Source: Acanthaster planci (lineage: Eukaryota > Echinodermata > Asteroidea > Valvatida > Acanthasteridae). Taken from it: a stretch of 64,000 bases of DNA. The notes under the pieces were generated by a model. The model saw nothing but the letters and a program-made list of their open reading frames with translations, ran no database searches and was not told the DNA's origin. Position 1 is the stretch's first letter. Each line of letters opens with the position of its first letter. The stretch lies in contig NW_019091528.1 of the NCBI RefSeq assembly GCF_001949145.1, positions 953,148-1,017,147 on the forward strand. The letters run 5' to 3'. Positions 60,901 through 63,657 of this stretch are shown piece after piece. The position numbers and the translations under genes are program-made.

Positions 60901-63657
60901 GCAACTATATTATACCTACACATTTGAACTTGCAGACAGGTGTGTTCTTGCTTGGCTAATGTTCAATCAAATACTCTTATGTCACCTTCAAAACGGGCTG
61001 TCTGTGTCCACTTCAGAGTTACGACAACGAACAATTCTCGTCATTGTTTGTTTCCTTGCAGTCCAAAGAGCAAAGGAAGAAGAAGAAAGACAAGGAGAAG
61101 GAGGAGGTCTTTGAGTACCTGGGACATCGGTTTGTAGCCGCCCAGTTCAGCATCCCGACGGCATGCGAGGTGTGTTCAGCGTTTCTCTGGCTCATGGAGA
61201 AAGGGCAAGTCTGTCAAGGTATGGAGAAGATTGAGGACTACAAGAGCCTCGCTTGGCCCTGAGTTGATCCCGATCATTGGGCCTGGGTGACTTGTGTAAG
61301 AAACAAGCAGATTTCCACGTTTGGAGGATTGTGTGAAAGTTTTGAGTGGCGTGCATTGCATTATGGAGTAAGCTTTTCCCTCTCTGTGAAAACTGTAACT
61401 GTGAATTCATTTGTGTTGTTAGAAATCACATGCTAAAGAGCAGTTACGCTTCACAGAGACCCCACATCAACAATTCTTAAGAGTTTATCTGCAGAATTTC
61501 TTGAAGGTTTTAGTTTTATGGGGCCGAGGAACTTTGGAGCACACTCTAAACAGAATCATATTTTCTTGACACAATTACAAACTGATTCAGAATATCTTAA
61601 AGTCACCAAAACCTGTGAATGTTATGAGGAGTGTACTGTTGCATTCAATCCTTTATTTGTCATCAATCATTTCAAACTTTCCAACAGTGACACATGTTGA
61701 GCCTCTCAAAAAAACAAGTGAGAATGCCTAATGAAGTTGTTCGGACGTGTGTTGTTTCCCTTCTCCAGTGTGTAAGTTTACCTGCCACAAGAAATGTTGT
61801 ACCAAGACCAGCATACTGTGTAAGGGGAAGCCCCAAGCCAAGGTAACGGGCAAGGTGATTGGTGCACGGCTAGAAACCTTGGTAACGGCAGACAGCAACA
61901 TACCCATGGTAAGAATATTTTATGGCATTGGTTTTGACTTTTGGTCGTACTTTCTGTTGTGTCCTGTTGTCAGTCCTGGCCACTTCACCTGCTCTGAGGA
62001 AAGTGTTTAGTTGCTGTTTTTGTCACAAGGCATTAGAACCCTGAGAGCTAGGAGAGTTTAGGAATCTGCTAAATCAATGCTGGAAATCTTAGTTGGTAGA
62101 CCTCCCATTTGGTATCCCAGCGGTCCTAGGTTCGAATCCATACTCAGCTGATTTCTTGTTGTCCCATGCCTCAGGTCCTTGAGCATTGTCTGAGCATCAT
62201 TGAGCTGAAGGGGCTGTTCACAGAGGGTATCTATCGCAGGCCGGGCCCTGAGGCTAAGGTCAAGGAACTTAAACACCTCATCAACACAGAGCCTGGTAAG
62301 TAGAGGAAAGCCGAGAGGGTCATAACAGTGGAAAGGGTTCCAGAATATAATGGACACTTCTTAAAAAGTGATCTGCAGTGGCAACATTGATAGAAAGGAC
62401 CTGAATCTAACCAGAATCTAACCTGAATAGAAACCAGAATATGAAATAAGTTTGAATAAAGCTTTGAAATTATTCAGGCAGGGGAATCCAATCCCAAAGG
62501 TGACGACTGGATTTTTTTATCGGCTAGTGGTGTCAGGGCCTCAAAAATGCTTCATGCAGGAAAATTTCTGGAAAGTGAAAGGGGGGGTAATTTTTGTGTT
62601 GAAACATTGAAGATGGTTCATTTCCCATCCCAAATGGAGAAATAGACATTGTTGAATCAGGAAAATTCTTGGCTCTGGAATGATGCTTGTAGTGAACAGG
62701 TTTGTTCAGAATTATTTGAATTATTGTTTTGTATTCATTCATGGTTAATGAAAAAGGATACTAGGAATCTTGACAACTCAAGTCGTGTTGAGTCAGTGGA
62801 TTGATTGCCACAAATGTCCGAAATTTTGTTATCATGGGTCATTCATCTTTGTCATATTTTGTCCCTTGCTTTGTCAGATTTGGACCAGATTGACCTGGAC
62901 AACTGCAACATGCTGGTCATCGCCCAGGTTGTCAAGTCCTTCTTCCGGGAGATGCCGGAGCCCCTGCTGACCTTTGAACTCTACGAGGAGTTCCTGCGAG
63001 CGGTGGAGATACCGGACCACCGGGGCCGGCTCCTGTCCCTCCAGGACACCATCAACAAGCTCCCCACCGCAAACTTTGACCTCTTTGAGAGGCTAGTGTT
63101 CCACCTGGCCAGGTATGAGGGTTCTTCTTGATTGCAGAATAGTTTATGAAGCACTGATTTTGTGGCACCGCTAAGGAAATCCCTAAAAATCAGCATACCT
63201 GAGTGTATTTGGTTCTATAGTTACCCCAACACCCATGATAGTTTCCTCAGGGGCCTTCCAGAATCTTCAATCTTCTACCGCTTTGTAGGAATGCAGTGGC
63301 ACTCTCTTTGTACCTCAGCATATGAAGACTTCTAGGTCTCCTGAAACACTAGTGGATGTCTCCACCCTTTTCAATCCTGCATGTGTCCAGGGTCTTGTAA
63401 ATCCTGTACACTTGTCAAAAGCCTTCTGGTGGAATTGTTGCAACACAACAAATAAAGTGATCAAATGTGATCTAAAACAGTATTGATTTTTTTTTTTCCG
63501 TTTTGGTTCATTCTTCTCTTTGCAGGGTATGCCTGTATGAGAATTACAACCGGATGTCACCCAACAGCTTGAGTATTGTGTTTGCCCCATGCGTGCTGAA
63601 GAGCCCCAAGCAGATGTCCCCCTGGGAATCTTTGCAAGATGTCTCCAAACAGGCTCT
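5265..63657 (+). CDS. MYO9: Class IX unconventional myosin (myosin-RhoGAP), whole gene, 3' incomplete
   Basis: Spliced gene of 30 constitutive exons plus one likely cassette; its 3' end lies outside the window. Joined exons keep one frame for about 1,830 residues. Visible domains: RA-like (about residues 10-90), myosin motor (about 145-980) with P-loop GESGSGKT 238-245, switch [10 protein letters not shown] 289-297 and switch II DIFGFE 518-523, a loop 2 insertion of about 167 residues (709-875), four IQ motifs (1006-1092), charged and Ser/Pro-rich tail (1094-1471), pre-C1 region (1472-1568), C1 finger 1590-1638, and RhoGAP from about 1650. RA + motor + large loop 2 + IQ + C1 + RhoGAP in this order is diagnostic of class IX. 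Known family role: single-headed actin motor that inactivates Rho at actin structures. Vertebrates have MYO9A and MYO9B; I infer this is the pre-duplication orthologue but cannot tell which it resembles more. All introns are GT-AG except one GC-AG. The exon-by-exon entries below carry the details. Confidence 0.96.
9061..9215. repeat. TACATGTA palindromic repeat cluster
   Basis: Many overlapping ACATGTAC/TACATGTA units, each self-complementary, separated by short spacers. The same motif recurs throughout all large introns of this gene, for example at 14459-14503, 15032-15060, 16275-16295 and 25855-25930. Confidence 0.7.
11844..12026. repeat. Long foldback (inverted repeat) element, about 180 bp
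   Basis: The left half (AAGTAAACTAGATAGGTTTG... from 11845) is nearly the reverse complement of the right half ending at 12026. The shared stretches, in order, are GATAGGTTTGCGGTA, CCATGGATATATCTTTTT, CTGAAAAGAACC and a GGTACCAGTGG-type centre near 11935. Arms are about 90 bp with almost no loop. It is probably a foldback/MITE; if transcribed with the intron it would form a long RNA hairpin. Confidence 0.75.
14236..14350. repeat. ACATGTAC tandem array with internal hairpins
   Basis: A run of GTACAT units followed by two copies of a perfect hairpin: GTACATGTACC, loop AGT, GGTACATGTAC (around 14263-14312). Confidence 0.75.
18175..19190. repeat. TCTCGGTC-rich repeat element(s)
   Basis: Low-complexity GGTCTCGGTCTTGG-like sequence occurs at 18181-18260 and again at 19133-19185, bracketing about 900 bp. 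This suggests one degenerate dispersed element or two copies. The 162-codon open frame across 18175-18663 begins in this repeat and shows no protein family features. Confidence 0.4.
19010..19105. repeat. Two-copy 48-bp tandem duplication
   Basis: The unit starting TAGTAACCATTGTGCTG is present at 19010-19057 and 19058-19105 with only three visible differences, indicating a recent local duplication. Confidence 0.85.
20815..20909 (+). CDS. MYO9: MYO9 exon 2: switch I
   Basis: Residues 280-311 (the last codon is split). Reads AFGNAKTVV then [15 protein letters not shown]: the switch I loop that coordinates Mg-ATP (289-297). Acceptor CTTCCAG at 20814 follows a long T tract; donor G|GTAAGT at 20910; exits in phase 2. 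This motif is nearly invariant in active myosins. Confidence 0.95.
23134..23827. mobile_element. DNA-transposon-like element with about 31-bp terminal inverted repeats
   Basis: Left end TACTACTTAAGCCCTGTCCG and the reverse complement of the right end (TACTACTAAAGCCCTGTTCG) differ at two positions, and the match continues through CACTGGACTTT. Internal copies of GTCCGCACTGGAC occur near 23226, 23619 and 23740. No transposase frame, so non-autonomous. No clear target duplication, and a single-N join at 23633 lies inside, so the internal structure may be chimeric. Confidence 0.6.
23634..24050 (+). repeat. 417-bp duplicated block, copy A
   Basis: Nearly identical (about 98% by eye) to 25275-25691, in the same orientation. 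Both copies start immediately after an isolated N (23633 and 25274). The block spans the right part of the TIR element plus unique flank, so transposition alone does not explain it. Probably two haplotypes placed in tandem by assembly. Confidence 0.8.
24383..25273. mobile_element. Truncated repeat-rich element with CGTTCCCACTT / GATC subrepeats
   Basis: Starts near CAGCACGTTCCCACTTG and holds several diverged copies of a CGTTCCCA...GATCCACC pattern (24472, 25078, 25202). It also holds direct copies of GATCCACCAATTG at 25106, 25224 and 25253. The right side is cut off by the N at 25274. Probably a non-autonomous element, unclassified. Confidence 0.4.
25275..25691 (+). repeat. 417-bp duplicated block, copy B
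   Basis: Second copy of 23634-24050, with a few substitutions and small indels at haplotype-like density. It begins right after the single N at 25274. Confidence 0.8.
26574..26881. repeat. Inverted repeat pair (arms about 38 bp)
   Basis: Left arm 26574-26611 (core ACAAAATCACGAGACGGC) and right arm 26845-26881 are reverse complements with a handful of mismatches. They enclose about 230 bp of non-repetitive sequence. It may be a small TIR element. Confidence 0.6.
28965..29127 (+). CDS. MYO9: MYO9 exon 3: motor domain after switch I
   Basis: Residues 311-365. Includes [12 protein letters not shown] and [15 protein letters not shown] (330-344), the conserved upper 50K helix following switch I, and ends in DYYYLNQ. 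Acceptor TTCTGCAG at 28964; donor CAG|GTATGT at 29128; phase 2 in, 0 out. Confidence 0.95.
29128..30939 (+). other. MYO9: Intron 3
   Basis: 29390-29720 is a repeat-like block with inverted CCTTGTGGGG / CCCCACAAGG motifs. 29740-29890 holds reiterated GGTCCCC...ATTG phrases. The remainder is AT-rich with nothing recognised. Confidence 0.8.
29390..29720. repeat. CCTTGTGGGG inverted-repeat block
   Basis: GGCCTTGTGGG (29392) pairs with CCCACAAGGCC (29424), and CTTGTGGGGTA (29447) pairs with TACCCCACAAG (29468). A further CCCCACAAG lies at 29681. This gives consecutive short hairpins, probably a dispersed element. Confidence 0.5.
30940..31040 (+). CDS. MYO9: MYO9 exon 4: motor domain
   Basis: Residues 366-399. 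Reads [19 protein letters not shown] then [14 protein letters not shown], matching the class IX upper 50K segment ahead of the HCM-loop region. Acceptor TTGACAG at 30939; donor AAG|GTGAGA at 31041; phase 0 in, 2 out. Confidence 0.95.
31655..31830 (+). mobile_element. tRNA-derived SINE
   Basis: The head 31659-31730 resembles a tRNA: GCTCGGTGGTCGAGTAGTTG (A-box-like), a CTGCA/TGCAG anticodon-like stem, and a T-arm with GGTTCAAGTCT (B-box) closing with CCCGAG. The anticodon loop has the wrong size and the acceptor stem is imperfect, so a SINE head is more likely than a working tRNA gene. The 3' end is approximate. Confidence 0.55.
32231..32438. mobile_element. Foldback MITE (AATTCATAGATCTGCTTAA family)
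   Basis: The left arm from 32232 (TTCATAGATCTGCTTAAAG, ATTTGCTTAA, TTGCTTGA, TTACCAGC) is the imperfect reverse complement of the right arm 32368-32438 (GCTGGTAAC, TCAAGCAAGA, TTAAGCAAAT, AAGCAGCTCT). A related half copy lies at 59195-59275. Confidence 0.6.
33237..33453 (+). CDS. MYO9: MYO9 exon 5: motor domain, HCM-loop region
   Basis: Residues 399-471. [16 protein letters not shown] opens the exon, then the cardiomyopathy loop region runs to [12 protein letters not shown]. By the rule that the TEDS position lies 16 residues before DALAK (477-481, next exon), it is Asp461. An acidic residue means head phosphorylation would not be needed; this is inference. Acceptor CATCCAG at 33236; donor GAG|GTTGGT at 33454, a weaker donor than its neighbours. 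Confidence 0.94.
33515..33595 (+). repeat. 21-bp tandem repeat, nearly four copies
   Basis: The unit AATCAGGATTGAGGGGGACGG is repeated perfectly three times plus a partial copy, 60 bp downstream of the exon 5 donor. It is G-rich on the + strand. Confidence 0.9.
36332..36427 (+). repeat. 23-bp minisatellite, four copies, with ACATGTAC core
   Basis: Four copies of AGTTTGTGCTTACATGTACA + TGT (one copy has AAC for TAC). Each carries the palindromic ACATGTACATGT core seen elsewhere in the introns. Confidence 0.9.
36940..37190 (+). mobile_element. tRNA-derived SINE remnant
   Basis: A perfect B-box-like GGTTCAAATCC is at 36991-37001. It is followed at 37050-37090 by the GGGTTTTCCCTGG...TTTCCTCCCACC phrase, which resembles a core shared by many deuterostome SINEs. 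The A-box half is degraded. Ends are approximate. Confidence 0.5.
37336..37452 (+). CDS. MYO9: MYO9 exon 6: motor domain with DALAK motif
   Basis: Residues 472-510. [20 protein letters not shown] is the conserved helix preceding switch II, followed by VNHALL. Acceptor CTCTGCAG at 37335; donor CAG|GTAAAC at 37453; phase 0 in and out. Confidence 0.95.
37453..40102 (+). other. MYO9: Intron 6
   Basis: AT-rich. Near 38440-38600 and 38700-38810 there are sequences resembling 3' tails of retroelements (AATAAAAATCGATTG, AATAAATGAAATGAAA), not classifiable. No coding exon. Confidence 0.75.
40103..40237 (+). CDS. MYO9: MYO9 exon 7: switch II
   Basis: Residues 511-555. [20 protein letters not shown] carries switch II (DIFGFE 518-523) and the relay-helix start [20 protein letters not shown]. 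Acceptor CACGCAG at 40102; donor CAG|GTGAGA at 40238; phase 0/0. Confidence 0.96.
40238..41407 (+). other. MYO9: Intron 7
   Basis: AT-rich; nothing recognised beyond a short G-run near 40914. Confidence 0.8.
41408..41529 (+). CDS. MYO9: MYO9 exon 8: relay region
   Basis: Residues 556-596. [20 protein letters not shown] then [19 protein letters not shown], the relay loop and following strand of myosin heads. Acceptor TTTCAG at 41407; donor AA|GTAAGT at 41530; exits in phase 2. Confidence 0.95.
41530..42667 (+). other. MYO9: Intron 8
   Basis: 42100-42475 is less AT-rich and open in several frames on both strands, with no recognisable domain. The rest holds nothing clear. Confidence 0.75.
42668..42815 (+). 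CDS. MYO9: MYO9 exon 9: lower 50K domain
   Basis: Residues 596-645. The acceptor is TTTGTCAG at 42667, not the TTTTCCAG seven bases further on. Only the former completes the split codon and gives the family's NFP ([16 protein letters not shown]). HYAGKVNY lies at 635-642. Donor AAG|GTGAGT at 42816; phase 2 in, 0 out. Confidence 0.93.
42816..43391 (+). other. MYO9: Intron 9
   Basis: Contains a perfect (GA)n microsatellite at 42898-42946; otherwise nothing recognised. Confidence 0.85.
42898..42946. repeat. (GA)n microsatellite
   Basis: About 24 uninterrupted GA dinucleotides followed by a short G run, 80 bp after the exon 9 donor. Confidence 0.97.
43392..43581 (+). CDS. MYO9: MYO9 exon 10: lower 50K domain up to loop 2
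   Basis: Residues 646-709. [14 protein letters not shown], then [16 protein letters not shown] (683-698), ending GKRYKAG at the start of loop 2. Acceptor CATTCAG at 43391; donor GAG|GTGAGT at 43582; exits in phase 1. Very close to the class IX consensus. Confidence 0.95.
43582..45254 (+). other. MYO9: Intron 10
   Basis: A possible tiny hAT-like remnant lies at 44394-44495 (CAGGGATGCCAG facing TTGGCATCTCAG), without target duplication. The remainder is AT-rich with nothing recognised. Confidence 0.75.
45255..45330 (+). CDS. MYO9: MYO9 exon 11: loop 2 insertion, part 1
   Basis: Residues 709-734: basic [11 protein letters not shown] then [10 protein letters not shown]. First of five small exons that encode the long class IX insertion in the actin-binding loop. 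Acceptor GCTCTAG at 45254; donor CAG|GTAGGC at 45331; phase 1 in, 2 out. Sequence is poorly conserved, so support rests on frame, splice sites and position. Confidence 0.85.
45331..45884 (+). other. MYO9: Intron 11
   Basis: Short AT-rich intron; nothing else seen. Confidence 0.8.
45885..45932 (+). CDS. MYO9: MYO9 exon 12: loop 2 micro-exon (48 nt)
   Basis: Residues 734-750: [15 protein letters not shown]. Acceptor TCGTAG at 45884, with the excellent donor AAA|GTAAGT at 45933. Phase 2 in and 2 out, so it can be skipped without frameshift. Basic content fits loop 2, whose positive charge contacts actin. Confidence 0.8.
45933..47273 (+). other. MYO9: Intron 12
   Basis: AT-rich. 46960-47130 holds several homeodomain/POU-like sites (ATTTGCAT, near-palindrome CATGAATAATTCATG) that could be regulatory but are not proven. 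No exon seen. Confidence 0.7.
47274..47498 (+). CDS. MYO9: MYO9 exon 13: loop 2 insertion, part 3
   Basis: Residues 750-825. Basic start ([19 protein letters not shown]), Ser/Pro-rich middle ([20 protein letters not shown]), then [15 protein letters not shown]. The last part parallels the vertebrate MYO9A segment leading to the end of loop 2. Acceptor ACACAG at 47273; donor GAA|GTAGGT at 47499; phase 2/2 (225 nt), potentially skippable. Confidence 0.9.
47499..50272 (+). other. MYO9: Intron 13 with assembly gap
   Basis: Contains a 610-N gap (47681-48290). The rest is AT-rich with nothing recognised; sequence inside the gap is unknown. Confidence 0.8.
47681..48290. other. Assembly gap (610 N)
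   Basis: Run of N. The bases on both sides are nearly identical (AAAATCCACTGCTTACCAGG then TTTACT, ending at 47680 and again at 48324). The contig ends therefore overlap and the gap may not be real. Confidence 0.99.
50273..50315 (+). CDS. MYO9: MYO9 exon 14: loop 2 insertion, part 4 (43 nt)
   Basis: Residues 825-839: [14 protein letters not shown], very basic, like the corresponding KNFKSK segment of vertebrate MYO9A. Acceptor TTCCGAAG at 50272 has a weak pyrimidine tract; donor AAG|GTAATG at 50316. Phase 2 in, 0 out; needed to bridge exon 13 and exon 15 in frame. Confidence 0.82.
50316..51910 (+). other. MYO9: Intron 14
   Basis: AT-rich; nothing recognised. Confidence 0.8.
51911..52018 (+). 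CDS. MYO9: MYO9 exon 15: end of loop 2
   Basis: Residues 840-875. [30 protein letters not shown], then VSAQFQ, where the conserved motor resumes. Acceptor TATCCAG at 51910; donor CAG|GTTAGT at 52019; phase 0/0. The Lys-rich stretch is the expected actin-contacting end of loop 2. Confidence 0.93.
52019..53352 (+). other. MYO9: Intron 15 (more than half a hAT-like insertion)
   Basis: An intact non-autonomous hAT-like element occupies 52044-52838. Outside it nothing is recognised. Confidence 0.85.
52044..52838. mobile_element. Non-autonomous hAT-like DNA transposon, 795 bp
   Basis: Begins CAGGCCTCAACATTAA and ends TTAATGTCGAGGCCTG (inverted). Subterminal ACTTGCCC and GTTGTCCG motifs also occur in inverted orientation. 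It is flanked by the perfect 8-bp target duplication GATGTCTT (52036-52043 and 52839-52846). CAGG termini with an 8-bp duplication are the hAT superfamily signature. No transposase frame. It lies 25 bp downstream of the exon 15 donor. Confidence 0.85.
53353..53544 (+). CDS. MYO9: MYO9 exon 16: motor, SH1 helix region
   Basis: Residues 876-939. [20 protein letters not shown] (878-897), then [19 protein letters not shown] (914-932), the SH1/SH2-helix region that couples nucleotide state to the converter. Acceptor CCCTCAG at 53352; donor GAG|GTAAAA at 53545; phase 0/0. Confidence 0.96.
53545..54022 (+). other. MYO9: Intron 16
   Basis: 478 bp, open in one frame over most of 53759-54169 by chance. 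No domain in the intronic part. Confidence 0.8.
54023..54145 (+). CDS. MYO9: MYO9 exon 17: converter
   Basis: Residues 940-980: [13 protein letters not shown] ... HYQLGKTK, the converter and the GKTK(V) motif that ends the motor. Acceptor GTTCAG at 54022; donor AAG|GTAAGC at 54146; phase 0/0. Confidence 0.96.
54146..54767 (+). other. MYO9: Intron 17
   Basis: Nothing beyond a loose direct repeat of GTCTGTGTCTGAG (54158, 54221). Confidence 0.8.
54768..54917 (+). CDS. MYO9: MYO9 exon 18: lever arm, IQ1 and start of IQ2
   Basis: Residues 981-1030. [15 protein letters not shown] is followed by IQ1 ([11 protein letters not shown], 1006-1016) and the first two residues (LQ) of IQ2. The donor is GC, not GT: CAG|GCAAGT at 54918, otherwise a perfect consensus. 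IQ motifs bind calmodulin-type light chains. Phase 0/0. Confidence 0.95.
54918..55200 (+). other. MYO9: Intron 18, GC-AG type
   Basis: 283 bp, starts GCAAGT and ends CTAACAG. The flanking coding sequence joins in frame into a complete IQ motif. Confidence 0.9.
55201..55388 (+). CDS. MYO9: MYO9 exon 19: IQ2 (rest), IQ3, IQ4
   Basis: Residues 1031-1093. Completes IQ2 ([12 protein letters not shown], 1029-1040) and carries IQ3 ([12 protein letters not shown], 1058-1069) and IQ4 ([12 protein letters not shown], 1081-1092). Acceptor CTAACAG at 55200; donor CT|GTGAGT at 55389; exits in phase 2. Four IQ motifs fall within the range known for class IX. Confidence 0.95.
55389..56163 (+). other. MYO9: Intron 19 (interrupted by probable cassette exon)
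   Basis: When the cassette at 55651-55824 is skipped this is one 775-bp intron from GTGAGT to TGCGGCAG. The rest is AT-rich. Confidence 0.75.
55651..55824 (+). CDS. MYO9: MYO9 exon 19b: probable in-frame cassette exon (174 nt)
   Basis: Between exons 19 and 20 an open stretch is bounded by a plausible acceptor (TCTTCTTGCTGAG at 55650) and a good donor (AAA|GTATGT at 55825). Its length is 58 codons. It enters in phase 2 and leaves in phase 2, exactly as the flanking exons require, and adds 58 residues ([20 protein letters not shown] near its start, ending LINFGPK). The sequence is acidic then Lys-rich and hydrophilic, like a tail linker. I recognise no domain. It may be alternatively or constitutively used; the pyrimidine tract is modest. 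Confidence 0.55.
56164..56409 (+). CDS. MYO9: MYO9 exon 20: charged, coiled-coil-like tail segment
   Basis: Residues 1093-1175. [20 protein letters not shown] continues as a Glu/Arg/Leu-rich helix to about 1135 (single-alpha-helix or coiled-coil-like), then [20 protein letters not shown]. Acceptor TGCGGCAG at 56163; donor GA|GTGAGT at 56410; phase 2/2. Confidence 0.92.
56410..57228 (+). other. MYO9: Intron 20
   Basis: AT-rich; nothing recognised. Confidence 0.8.
57229..57381 (+). CDS. MYO9: MYO9 exon 21: acidic tail linker
   Basis: Residues 1175-1226: [20 protein letters not shown], then [19 protein letters not shown]. Low-complexity acidic/Pro linker, probably disordered. Acceptor TGACGTAG at 57228; donor CAG|GTAAAT at 57382; phase 2/2, so skippable. 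Confidence 0.88.
57382..57982 (+). other. MYO9: Intron 21
   Basis: AT-rich; nothing recognised. Confidence 0.8.
57983..58205 (+). CDS. MYO9: MYO9 exon 22: tail linker
   Basis: Residues 1226-1300: [20 protein letters not shown], Ser/Asp/Gln-rich middle, ending [10 protein letters not shown]. Hydrophilic, no domain. Acceptor CACCCAG at 57982; donor AAG|GTGGGT at 58206; phase 2 in, 0 out. Confidence 0.9.
58206..58626 (+). other. MYO9: Intron 22
   Basis: AT-rich, 421 bp; nothing recognised. Confidence 0.8.
58627..59139 (+). CDS. MYO9: MYO9 exon 23: Ser/Pro-rich tail linker (largest tail exon)
   Basis: Residues 1301-1471. [20 protein letters not shown], a basic [17 protein letters not shown] segment with RKQSDP resembling a basophilic-kinase site, a Ser run ([10 protein letters not shown]), then [19 protein letters not shown] and TFLYNK, which begins the conserved pre-C1 region. 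Acceptor AATCTCAG at 58626; donor AAG|GTATGT at 59140; phase 0/0. GC-rich. Confidence 0.94.
59140..59828 (+). other. MYO9: Intron 23
   Basis: 59195-59275 is a half copy of the AATTCATAG...TGCT foldback family found in intron 4. The rest is AT-rich. Confidence 0.75.
59195..59275. mobile_element. Half copy of the foldback MITE family
   Basis: GGGGCCAAATTCATAGAAGT...GCAAATTGATTTG...GGTTACCAACCAAAATG parallels 32231-32310 (AAAATTCATAGATCTGC...TTACCAGCCAATTG). The opposite arm is absent. Confidence 0.5.
59829..59945 (+). CDS. MYO9: MYO9 exon 24: pre-C1 conserved region
   Basis: Residues 1472-1510: [20 protein letters not shown], then [18 protein letters not shown], matching the helical region before C1 in MYO9A/B (FKKALKEFR-like). 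Acceptor GACTAG at 59828; donor CAG|GTAGGT at 59946; phase 0/0. Confidence 0.94.
59946..60447 (+). other. MYO9: Intron 24
   Basis: Mostly a SINE-like insertion (about 60115-60410). Confidence 0.75.
60115..60410 (+). mobile_element. SINE remnant
   Basis: The head near 60140 (GGTGGCACAAGTGGCTAGAA) looks like a decayed tRNA A-box. 60240-60275 carries the TTTCCTGGGTATTCCAG-TTTTCCTGC phrase also seen in the SINE at 37050-37090. The tail is ATTATTATTGTTATT. Ends are approximate. Confidence 0.4.
60448..60621 (+). CDS. MYO9: MYO9 exon 25: pre-C1 conserved region
   Basis: Residues 1511-1568: [17 protein letters not shown] ... [20 protein letters not shown], ending YKPEKK. Corresponds to the YKDL...F..FLDE block of vertebrate MYO9. 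Acceptor CTCTGCAG at 60447; donor AAG|GTCAGT at 60622; phase 0/0. Confidence 0.95.
60622..61061 (+). other. MYO9: Intron 25
   Basis: 440 bp; nothing recognised. Confidence 0.8.
61062..61218 (+). CDS. MYO9: MYO9 exon 26: basic stretch and first half of C1 zinc finger
   Basis: Residues 1569-1621. Poly-basic [13 protein letters not shown], then C1 from His1590: [17 protein letters not shown] with Cys1603 and Cys1606, and Cys1619 at the exon end. Acceptor CCTTGCAG at 61061; donor CAAG|GTATGG at 61219; exits in phase 1. Confidence 0.96.
61219..61768 (+). other. MYO9: Intron 26
   Basis: Splits the C1 domain. AT-rich; nothing recognised. Confidence 0.8.
61769..61908 (+). CDS. MYO9: MYO9 exon 27: second half of C1 and start of RhoGAP
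   Basis: Residues 1621-1667. [18 protein letters not shown] completes C1 (Cys1622, His1627, Cys1630, Cys1638), giving H-x12-C-x2-C-x12-C-x2-C-x4-H-x2-C-x7-C with all eight metal ligands. Then [11 protein letters not shown], the N-terminal RhoGAP motif. Acceptor TTCTCCAG at 61768; donor ATG|GTAAGA at 61909. C1 of this type in MYO9 is not known to need phorbol ester binding. Confidence 0.96.
62085..62150 (+). repeat. tRNA-like (SINE head) remnant
   Basis: TTAGTTGGTAGA (A-box-like, 62090) and a perfect B-box GGTTCGAATCC at 62129-62139. The T-stem partner is mutated, so this is a decayed tRNA or SINE head. It sits 25 bp upstream of the exon 28 acceptor. Confidence 0.5.
62175..62295 (+). CDS. MYO9: MYO9 exon 28: RhoGAP, arginine finger
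   Basis: Residues 1668-1708. [20 protein letters not shown] then R1688, the catalytic arginine finger (GIYR context). It is followed by [11 protein letters not shown] where most family members have K/V-SG. Acceptor CCTCAG at 62174; donor CTG|GTAAGT at 62296; phase 0 in, 1 out. Confidence 0.96.
62296..62877 (+). other. MYO9: Intron 28
   Basis: AT-rich, short CTAACC-like reiteration near 62400; nothing else recognised. Confidence 0.8.
62878..63112 (+). CDS. MYO9: MYO9 exon 29: RhoGAP core
   Basis: Residues 1708-1786. [20 protein letters not shown] (from 1725) holds the conserved Lys1727 and the PEPL motif. Then EFLRAVEI and [10 protein letters not shown]. Acceptor TTGTCAG at 62877; donor CAG|GTATGA at 63113; phase 1 in, 2 out. 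GC-rich. Confidence 0.96.
63113..63525 (+). other. MYO9: Intron 29
   Basis: 413 bp; ends with a long T tract before TTTGCAG. Nothing else recognised. Confidence 0.8.
63526..63657 (+). CDS. MYO9: MYO9 exon 30: RhoGAP C-terminal half (last exon in window)
   Basis: Residues 1786-1830. [17 protein letters not shown] carries Asn1799, the conserved catalytic-site Asn, followed by [14 protein letters not shown]. Without splicing the frame would meet TAA at 63658-63661. The perfect donor CT|GTAAGT at 63658 and the missing last RhoGAP helices argue that the gene continues beyond the window. Acceptor TTTGCAG at 63525; phase 2/2. Confidence 0.94.
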
